From NCBI GenBank assembly GCA_036417435.1, contig CM070907.1, forward strand, positions 54,606,001 to 54,670,000: a stretch of DNA of 64,000 nt, in the 5' to 3' direction. Both the position numbers and the translations under genes were made by a program. Numbering within the stretch: the stretch's first letter is position 1; each line of letters opens with the position of its first letter. Positions 56,340 to 64,000 of this stretch are shown in pieces. This DNA is from Inia geoffrensis. Its lineage: Eukaryota; Chordata; Mammalia; Artiodactyla; Iniidae. The notes below the pieces were generated by a model that was given only the letters and a program-made list of their open reading frames with translations, did no database searches and had not been told where the DNA came from.

Positions 56340-58790
56340 ACCATTTTAATGCTCTTCTTTCCTGTCTGAGGATCTGGATTTCCCTCTGGTATCATTTCCC
56401 TTCAGCAAGTTGAGAGTCTTACATCTATAAATTTCTGCCTTTAAGCAGATTTTGGGAAACTTTGTTCATTCTTTAAATATTCTTTTCTGCCTTAGTTTCT
56501 CTCTTCGATCATTTGTTTCCAGTTACAAGTATGTTGGACTGTTTGTTGTCATGTAACAGGCCTTTTAAGGTCAGTTCATTTTACAAAAAAATATATTTTT
56601 ATCTCTCTGTGCATGTGCAGGTTGGATAATTTTGATTGATCTGTCTTCAGGTTCACTTACCTTTTTTCTTTCTGTCATTTCCATTTGTCTGTTAAGTCTA
56701 TTCAGTGAATAATTTATTTCAGATACTGTATTTTTTCAGTTTTAGAACTTGCATTTAGTGCTTTTTTATCATTTCTATTTGTCTCCACAAATTCCCTATC
56801 TTTTCATTATTGTTAGCATATTTTGTTTTAATTCATTGAGGATAGTTATAATAGCTGCTTTAAAGCCCTTGTCTACCTGGGTGATCTCAGGGCCAGTCTC
56901 AGTTGACACTCTTTTCTCTTGAGAATGTGTTTCATTTTCCTGTTTCTTCATATATTGAGTAATTTTAGATTTTATTTTAGATAGTAAGAATGTTAGGGCT
57001 TCCCTGGTGGCACAGTGGTTAAGAATCCACCTGTCAGTGCAGGGGACACAGGTTCGAGCCCTGGTCCGGGAAGATCCCACATGCTGTGGAGCAGCTAGGC
57101 CTGTGTGCCACAACTACTGAGCCTGTGCTCCAGAGCCCACAAGCCACAGCTCCTCAAGCCCTGGCACCTAGAGCCCGTGCTCTGCAACAAGAGAAGCCAC
57201 CGCAATGAGGTGCCTGTGCACCACAACGAAGAGTAGCCCCCACTCAACCACAGCTAGAGAAAGCCCGCGCACAGCAACAAAGACCCAACGCAGCCACAAA
57301 TAAAGTTGAAAATAATAATATATAAGAAAAAAGAATGTTAAATTGTGGAGATTCTGTTCTTTTTTGTCTTTTTTTTTGTTTTTTCCTTGTGAGTGTTGTT
57401 TCTTTGGTTTCAGTTGACAGGTATCTTGACTGACTTGACTTGAACTGTAAACTCTGTTTTTGGCCAGCACCTGTTTTGCCTTTAGCTGAACTCCTTTCAA
57501 TCTGTCATACATACATGCATGGGCCTCTAATGGTAGAGACATAAGCAGACAGAATTTGGGGGTACCTTCTCTGTCTTGTTCCCTTTAAGGATTTCTCCAT
57601 TCTCTTCAGTGGTCATGTTTCTTCTGACTTCAGTTTCTTGTTTCCCCAGCCCAGAAAGCCTGTAGTATTACATTCCACTGCTCCTTGCGTGTTGTACTTT
57701 GCACAAGGCTGAAAGCTGTGAAAATGGGAACCCAGTTTGTGTAACTCCCCTTCTTCAAGTATGTGCTTTCCATTGGAGTCTGTCTGCTTCTCTTTTACTC
57801 TCGAGTGCTTTCACATAAAATCTCTTTTTGTATTATTCCAGATTTTACCTTTTTTTATGAGAGAGAATCAGACAGTAGGATCTTACTCTGTCATTACTGG
57901 AAGCAGAAATGTATTTTGTCTTTTAAAATTTTTTCCATTTTCCTCTTCATTATTTTCATGTTTTTCTTTATGTTCTTGAACATAGTTATAATAGCTGATT
58001 TAAAATCTTTGCCAGTTTCACCATCACTGTCATTTCTGGGTTATTTCTTTTGACTGATTTTCTTGCTTTTTAAACTTATATAGCCGTTTTTGTTTGGATG
58101 TTGGAATTATGATGTTGTTGAGTGACTGAATTTTGTTGTCTTCTTTTAAAGGGTGTTTGACTTCTTTTTTGGCCAGTGATTAAATTTCTGGTCAGCTTAT
58201 CTCTCACGGCTTGTTTTAAAACATGTTTTTGGGTGGGTTTAGAGTTGTTGTCTTTACTCTCTTGCTAGTTTTGCTTCCTTACTGAAATGTGACCTTTCTG
58301 GGATCCCTATTGGTGTGATCTGTATTCTGTCTGTGTGCTATGGTAGTTGTTCATTTTACAGCTCTCTAGTAGCTTTTCTCCCCAGTAGTTCTTTTCTCTG
58401 CCTAATTGAGTCTTATTCTGTGCATGTGCAGCTTAGCATTCAACAGCAGACCCAAGAGGATCCCGTTAAAGTTTTGGACCTCTTTCTCTGCAAAGCTACC
58501 TCCTTTGGTATTCTGTCCTATAAATCTTAATGGCTCAGTCTTTCTGAAGTCTAATCTCTGTCTCCTCAATTTAGTGAGATGGCTGTGCTATGTTTGGATT
58601 CCCTTTCCTTACACCAAGATCTGGAAAGTGTGTCCTCTAGAAAACTGGGGTAATCATATCGCTTACCTCATTTGCTTCCCTTTTCTCAGGGGTCACATTT
58701 CTGTACTACCTTGTTGTTCAATGTCTGAAAGGAGGTTTTTCATATCTTTTGCCCTCTTTTCTAGTTGTTGACAGCAAGGGAAAGTCCAGT
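56340..58790 (-). mobile_element. HAL1/L1 ORF1-region remnant, composite
   Basis: ttgaggatagttataatagc (56,837) and gaacatagttataatagctg (57,978), tgggtgatctcagggccagt, and gatgttgttgagtgactgaa recall ORF1-side HAL1/L1M sequence. The repeated atagttataatagctg motif suggests two overlapping copies. Confidence 0.65.
56996..57330 (+). mobile_element. CHR-type SINE, long class
   Basis: Head gggcttccctggtggcacag, internal cacaactactgagcc, tail caacgcagccacaaataaag. Flanks aagaatgtta at 56,986-56,995 and 57,331-57,340 are identical. Confidence 0.94.
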
Positions 58791-58799
58791 CCCAGTTAC

Positions 58800-59260
58800 T
58801 CTATCATGGCTAGATGTGAAAGGCCCTCAGATTATTGTAGTGTCCTTATGTCTATTAGTGCTAATGTTTATTAGTTCAAGCCACTTGTGGTGTTAAAATC
58901 TTCTGAAACCCTGCTGATTTGGGGCTGGGGGTGGTGTGGAGAGGAGAATGGGGAAAGTTCCTTCATATTTCAAACACTAAGATGGGTATGTTGATGGATA
59001 TGATTACTTTCCCTATATTATTCTGTTTTTGCTTTAAGTGTTTTGAAGCTGTGCAATTAAATTAGATATGTATGTGATTAGGGTTATGATATCTTCTTGG
59101 TGAATTGAATCCCTATTTTTGTAATACTTTTTATTTTAAGGTTGTTTTTTGTCTGATGTTATGATAGCTATACCAGTTTTTTTTTCTATAGTAGTTATAG
59201 ATTATCTTTTCATTCTTTTATTTTCGACTTTCCTGCATTCTCATATCTTATTTGAAACTC
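58800..59260. other. Unassigned, L1-like at the right
   Basis: gattagggttatgatatctt, cttggtgaattgaatcccta and tgtctgatgttatgatagct at 59,078-59,170 resemble L1 ORF2 in reverse. The left part is unassigned. Confidence 0.45.
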
Positions 59261-59399
59261 TTATGAACAGAACATATCTATTTTTTATTCATCCCTGTAT
59301 CTTTAGTACTCAGCATGATAACTGTCTCTTATTGGGCAAAGAATACATGTTTTATAAATGATTCAATTATTAAAGTGTATTGAAGAATGATATTAGTAA

Positions 59400-59740
59400 A
59401 CTCAGTCATGCTAGGAACTGAAAGGAAACAAAAGGGATTTATTCTCCAGGTGATACATTCAACAATATTTGTTGAGCATGTACTTTATGCCAGGCACTTA
59501 TTTTTTTATTTTTTATTTTTATTATTTTTGCGGTATGCGGGCCTCTCCCTGTTGTGGCCTCTCCCGTTGTGGAGCGCAGGCTCAGCGGCCATGGCTCACG
59601 GGCCCAGCCGCTCTGCGGCATGTGGAATCTTCCCAGACCAGGGCACGACCCCGTGTCCCCTGCCTCTGCAGGCAGACTGTCAACCACTGCACCACCAGGG
59701 AAGCCCCAGGCACTTATTTTAAAGGTACCTGGGATTTGTT
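59400..59740 (-). mobile_element. L2 3' end split by a SINE
   Basis: acattcaacaatatttgttg and agcatgtactttatgccagg are the reverse L2 end, continuing with ttattttaaaggtacctggg after the SINE. Confidence 0.7.
59505..59705 (-). mobile_element. CHR-type SINE, short class, internally shortened
   Basis: T-rich tail then gcggtatgcgggcctctccc to caccagggaagcc. About 16 bases are missing next to gcgcaggctcagcgg. The 15-base flanks ccaggcacttatttt (59,490-59,504 and 59,706-59,720) are identical. Confidence 0.94.
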
Positions 59741-59779
59741 TAATTAGGTATGATAAGACACACAAACATGGAAATGATT

Positions 59780-60200
59780 GCCATAAAGGAAGAATTTTTT
59801 ATTACAGTTCCTTAGAAGCAGGAGGCATAGCACACTGTGCAGTACCACATGGGGAAGCGCCAGGATCAGTCCATGGAGGGTAGATGTGGGTGAGAGCCTT
59901 TATTGTGGCTTCTGTGGGAAGGAGTGGGCAAGGTAGGGTAAGCAGGCCTGGGATTGATTAGTTTGAATAATTTCAGTGGGCTCTGGGGCTTAGGGACTGT
60001 CTTTAGATGTCTGGTACATGGCCCAGAAGTGATTAGGGCAGGGGAATAGTGGCCTAGAGTCTGATAAAGGTGGTAGCTGGCGTTATGGGCTGTGATTGTT
60101 TGGTTTGCATATAAAAGGTGTGCTTACAGGCAAGTAGTATGCGAACTAGCTAGCCCTGGGAAGAGCAGTCCCACCAAGGTCAGCAAGAGCCCACATGTCA
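59780..60200. mobile_element. Probable ancient interspersed repeat, class unresolved
   Basis: The stretch tttattgtggcttctgtggg, gggattgattagtttgaata and ggtttgcatataaaaggtgt reads like an LTR-type repeat shared among placentals. I cannot assign the family, and no protein is encoded. Confidence 0.4.
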
Positions 60201-60224
60201 AAGCAGAAATTACAAAAACCAGAA

Positions 60225-60760
60225 CACATGGCTATTACAAGTACTGTTCTAGGAGTTTGTGATACAGCAGTGAAGAAGATAAATAAGATTGCTATTGTCA
60301 AGAGATTGCATTCTAATTAGGGAAGATTACAAATATATAAGTGAGTATATAAAGGCTTCTAATTGTGATAAATGCTATGAAGAAATAAAACAAGGTAATA
60401 TGATAGAGAATGGTTAGAGGACTTCTTTAGATAGGGTAATTAAGGAAGGCTTCTCTGAGTTGGTAGTATTTGGCATAATATCTAAGGAATGAGAAGGAAT
60501 TACCCAGAGGTAATCTGGGGTAATGATGTTCCAGGTAGTTCTGCTTATGGCCCTGAGACTGGAATGGACTTGGTTTGTTTTTAGGAGCATTAGGAAGGCT
60601 AGTGTTGGAATGGGTGGGCAAGAAGAATAGTTAGAAGAGGAAGGCAGAGGCCGATTGTGTTGGCTTTGTAGTCCATGGTAAGGTGTTTGGTTTTTATTTT
60701 ATTTGTGATCAAAAGCCTTTGGAAGGTTTTAGCCAGAGGAGTAAATCTTTCTACACTCAG
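60225..60760 (-). mobile_element. L2 3' part
   Basis: gtgatacagcagtgaagaag, gataaatgctatgaagaaat and gaaggcttctctgagttggt follow reverse L2 order over more than 500 bases. Confidence 0.85.
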
Positions 60761-60764
60761 TTCA

Positions 60765-61325
60765 GAACAAGTCAGTATAGTACCAATGACAATGACAGTG
60801 TAACGCTTGGGAGATATATTAACATGTTAAAATTATGTGATTAAAAATGAAGATGTTATTAAATTGGGAAAGTTTTCATGAAACAACCATCTTCTAAGGA
60901 AAATATTGATCATGGAGGGAGACTAGGATTGATGAAGAACAAGGATGAAATTTGAAAGGAGAAGAATCCAACAAAGCAGGCCTGTGTGCTTAGGTACCCT
61001 CGCTTTTTAAATGTAAGAATTTGTTATCAAGGACATATAGATAAAGTTTAAATTTTAAGAATGGCCAAAATAAATGATGAGAGAAAGGATCTATAAAATA
61101 GCTATATAGATCAGAGAAGGCTGTTGTCCTCAACTTTCTATAAAGTATTTTCAATAAGAGATTGGAGGACTAAAGCTAAATTAGTTTTAAGAAAGGATAA
61201 AGATTATGAGTAGGTGATGAGAAAGCAAAAGAAAACTCAAGGCGAGGATCATGGGGTTGAGTTTCATGGTTGTCACACATCTTGTTTTTAGAATACTTCT
61301 AAGTGAGGTAATTGTTTTTATTGTT
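60765..61325. other. No feature recognised
   Basis: No named repeat or coding signal. Confidence 0.4.
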
Positions 61326-61333
61326 TTATTTGT

Positions 61334-61540
61334 TTGTTTGTTTGTTTTTTGCGGTACGGGCCTCTCACTGTTGTGGCATCTCCCGTTTCGGAGCACAGGC
61401 TCCAGACGCGCAGGCTCAGCGGCCATGGCTCACGGGCCCAGCCACTCCACGGCATGTGGAATCTTCCTGGACCGGGGCACGAACCTGTGTCCCCTGCATC
61501 GGCAGGCGGACTCTCAACCACGGCACCACCAGGGAAGCCC
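61334..61540 (-). mobile_element. CHR-type SINE, short class
   Basis: (GTTT)n tail, gcggtacgggcctctcactg to caccagggaagccc. tatttgt flanks at 61,327 and 61,541. Confidence 0.93.
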
Positions 61541-61544
61541 TATT

Positions 61545-62355
61545 TGTATTTTTTTAATATATAACAGCTTTCTTGTTTCTCTGGGCTAGTGGGTACTTTT
61601 CTACTTAACTTAGCTACTGACTAGGTAGTCTCTCAAGCATTTCAGCTTTATGTAGATGATCTCAGACCTAATTCCCATCCTTGCATGGTCGAATGCCTCA
61701 TCTGCTATTCCTGTGTGAGCATTGAAACTCAACCTCCTATGGTACTGAGTCAGGCATTTCACTGCCCTACCTTCTTCCCTTGGTAGGAGAGTCATACCCA
61801 GATACCATATTGATTTTCAATTTACTCTCATTTTTTCCCCTCTGGGAATTACCTTTAGTCTTTCAGGAGCTCAACTGTGCATTTAAAAATAAACCTATTA
61901 AATATTAACCAGCATATCTAGGTGTCTGTAAAGAGAGGACTTTTGGGTTGTCTGCCAAATTGCCCAGTAGGTATTCTCTTTTAACTAAGGATTTATATAT
62001 TTCAAAACTGGAAATATTGTTTACTGTATATACATATAAATATGTATACTTACATATATGTAAAATAAGAACTTCAGATAATCAGTATAGGCACACATGG
62101 AATATAGAGTTGAGAAGTATAGTGTATGAAGACTTTCACAATCTAGCCCTTGATGACTTTTCTGATGTAATCGCTTTCCTTTTTAAACACTTGCACATTA
62201 TACTTCAGCAATATAATTCAGGTTTTATTTCCTTGAACACAGAATGCAGCTTCATGGTTTCATGTGTTTGCATACACTGTCTTTTCTGTCTGGAATGTCC
62301 TGCTTTCTCCCTCTCATCTCTCTTATTGGTTAATTCAGCCTTATTTTTTTTCCTC
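61545..62355. other. No feature recognised
   Basis: A 183-codon frame begins at 61,948 and runs to 62,499 into the HAL1-like piece. Its translation is hydrophobic low-complexity text without a domain and is treated as chance. Confidence 0.45.
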
Positions 62356-62359
62356 CTAA

Positions 62360-62690
62360 ATTCACTTTTTGTCCTTAGTATTTTTAATTATTATATTTTT
62401 TCATTTCTAAAGGTTCTGTTGTTTCTTTTTCAAATCTGCATGACGATTTTTGATGATTTTTTTCTTCTTTGGTTCTTTTTGTTGCTTTCATTTCTTTAAA
62501 CATATTAAACATACTTAATATTCTGTATCCATTAATTTCAGTATCTTTCATCTTTGTATATTTGTTTCTGTTGCTTGTTCTTTTACTGATTCATTCTTTA
62601 TGGGTGCATGTTCCCTCATGTGTTTTTGTGATATTTGACCATGAGTTCATTTTTCTGGAGACTTGGGAAGTCTTTGAGGCCATGTTAAAT
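62360..62690 (-). mobile_element. HAL1/L1 ORF1-region fragment
   Basis: tttctaaaggttctgttgtt, catttctttaaacatattaa and gtgatatttgaccatgagtt resemble HAL1 in reverse. Confidence 0.55.
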
Positions 62691-62985
62691 TATAAAGTCT
62701 ATAAGGGCAGGGACCCTAGAGTTTTGTTCATTGCTGTATCCCAGGCTTGTTACAGTGTTTGTTACATGAGGCTTTCAGTAATGTTTACTGAATGAATGAT
62801 GTGTGTACACTTCACACAGTGTTGTAATTATTTATATATGTGTCTATATTCTCCACTATATTGATAATGCCTCAAGTTAAAAACTTTTTAACTCTAACCT
62901 TGTATCCACAACACTTAGCATAGTGTCTAATATGGATTAAGTTCTCAGTAGATGTTTATTAAACCAGTGAGGAATTGTTTGGCAT
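62690..62985 (+). mobile_element. L2 3' ends (two pieces)
   Basis: aaagtctataagggcaggga with tttactgaatgaatgatg, then ccacaacacttagcatagtg with gtagatgtttattaaaccag: two successive L2 ends. Confidence 0.75.
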
Positions 62986-62989
62986 ATTC

Positions 62990-63540
62990 TTCCCATTGTA
63001 ATCTACAGAATAAAAAAGATTTATTTTGCCTGGTTGTCATTCTGAAGACATTTTGATAAAATGGAGAATACTAGAGAAATGATGAACTCAGATAAACAGT
63101 AGTGTGTCTTGGCCATGATCAATTAAAATAGAACCCTTTTTCAAACTGAACTCCCAAACCAGAACTTTAAGACCAGTGTCCCTGAAGGCTAATCATACCA
63201 TTAGCTATTCAGGTACTTACCGATTTCAAGGCATTGTGAATATACAAAGTATTCAACAAATATTTACTAAATACCTACTCTATGTGTATTACTTTGCAGT
63301 GCTGTATGATGGATTTTTTTTCCCAATAGGTTATGTGCTAGCTAGTATATAAACTTAAAAAAGTGAAAAGATAAATAGCACAAAAGATAAAGGATTCATT
63401 ACACCAGTGAAGGAATTGTTTTTAAGACAGTATTGTTTCTTTACTCTTATGGATTACAAACGAATAAGTTCTGTAGAGGTTCAGATGAATCTAGTATAGT
63501 TGCCAGAATTATATGGTTTGCTTCCCTCTTAAGAATTATT
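62990..63540. other. Mostly unassigned; short L2 end
   Basis: ttcaacaaatatttactaaa at about 63,250-63,320 is a reverse L2 end. The rest is unassigned. Confidence 0.45.
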
Positions 63541-63543
63541 AGA

Positions 63544-64000
63544 GGGACTTCCCTGGTGGCGCAGTGGTTGAGAATCCACCTGCCAATGCAGGGAACACGG
63601 GTTCGAGCCCTGGTCTGGGAAGATCCCACATGCTGTGGAGCAACTAAGCCCATGTGCCACAACTACTGAGCCTGTGCTCTAGAGCCCGCGAACCACAACT
63701 ACTGAGCCTGCGTGCCACAACTACTGAAGCCTGCACGCCCTGGAGCCCACACGCTGCAACTACTGAAGCCTGCACGCCGTAGGGCCTGCGTGCTGCAACT
63801 ACTGAGCCCGTGCACTGCAACTACTGAAGCCTGCACACCTAGAGCCCATGCTCCGCAACGAGAAGCCACCGCAATGAGAAGTCCGCGCACGGCAACAAAG
63901 AGTAGCCCCCACTCTCCACAACTAGAGAAAACCCGCGCACAGCAATGAAGACCCAACACAGCCGAGAAAAAGAGTAAGGCTATTAAAGTTAAAAAAAAAA
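63544..64000 (+). mobile_element. CHR-type SINE, long class with internal expansion
   Basis: Head gggacttccctggtggcgca, then six copies of caactactga with intervening gcctgc-type spacers (about 63,658-63,830), then the usual gaagacccaacacagccgag tail and poly-A at the window edge. At about 450 bases it is the longest SINE copy here. Confidence 0.93.

Larger units (their letters stand above)
32539..64000 (+). other. ACER3: ACER3 intron 1 (5' part)
   Basis: The intron opens with the donor GTGAGTG directly after the exon, and no later ACER3 coding exon could be recognised up to the window edge. The mammalian gene is known to be very long with a large first intron, so the whole right half is read as intron. 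Its content is transposon debris listed separately, dense in antisense L1 from about 42 to 59 kb. The acceptor and exon 2 are not in this window. An unrecognised non-coding or alternative exon cannot be excluded. Confidence 0.85.

Noticed and set aside
61948..62499. A 183-codon plus-strand frame with hydrophobic runs resembling a membrane protein
   Set aside because: The F/L/S-rich text comes from T-rich DNA running into a HAL1-like fragment. There is no CpG island, splice context or recognisable family.
63650..63850. CRISPR-like array of regularly spaced repeats
   Set aside because: The repeating words are internal units of a mammalian SINE with spacers that are themselves repeated, and there are no cas genes.

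Overview
The window looks like nuclear DNA of a mammal, most likely a whale or dolphin (Cetacea). Three things point there. About 27 copies of the tRNA-Glu-derived CHR-type SINE are spread over 64 kb; their 5' head reads like ggcttccctggtggcgcagt. L1 subfamilies of cetartiodactyl type are present. I see no ruminant BovB/Bov-tA or pig PRE elements. Ancient mammalian repeats (MIR, L2, MER5A-like hAT, Tigger, MLT LTRs) fill much of the rest. Hippopotamus is not excluded by eye.

Only one protein-coding exon can be supported. It is coding exon 1 of ACER3 (alkaline ceramidase 3) at 32,436-32,538 on the + strand, inside a CpG island with GC boxes, no TATA box and a consensus splice donor. Its 34 residues include all five residues known to bind the structural calcium ion (D19, W20, E22, N24, E33). 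The remaining exons lie beyond the right edge, so 32,539-64,000 is read as ACER3 intron 1.

Layout. 1-32 kb is the region upstream of ACER3. It is dominated by ancient MIR and L2 copies with scattered SINEs, and it holds an isolated CpG-rich patch at about 19.0-19.45 kb that no recognised gene explains. 32.1-32.8 kb is the ACER3 promoter and first exon. 33-42 kb is intron sequence with MIRs, Tigger and short L1 pieces. 42-59 kb is an L1-rich block in which nearly all L1 pieces are antisense to ACER3. It includes one comparatively young L1 (about 50.5-53.96 kb) that keeps both ends but has lost most of its reverse-transcriptase region. 59-64 kb holds L2, HAL1-like and SINE pieces.

I found no CRISPR, bacterial, phage or operon-like content, no functional RNA gene, and no previously undescribed biological system. 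The points worth following up are the orphan CpG island, several unusual SINE insertions (serial use of one target site, extra sequence carried within the target duplication, internal amplification), inverted SINE pairs in the ACER3 intron, and the internally deleted L1. Repeat subfamily names are by eye and need RepeatMasker.
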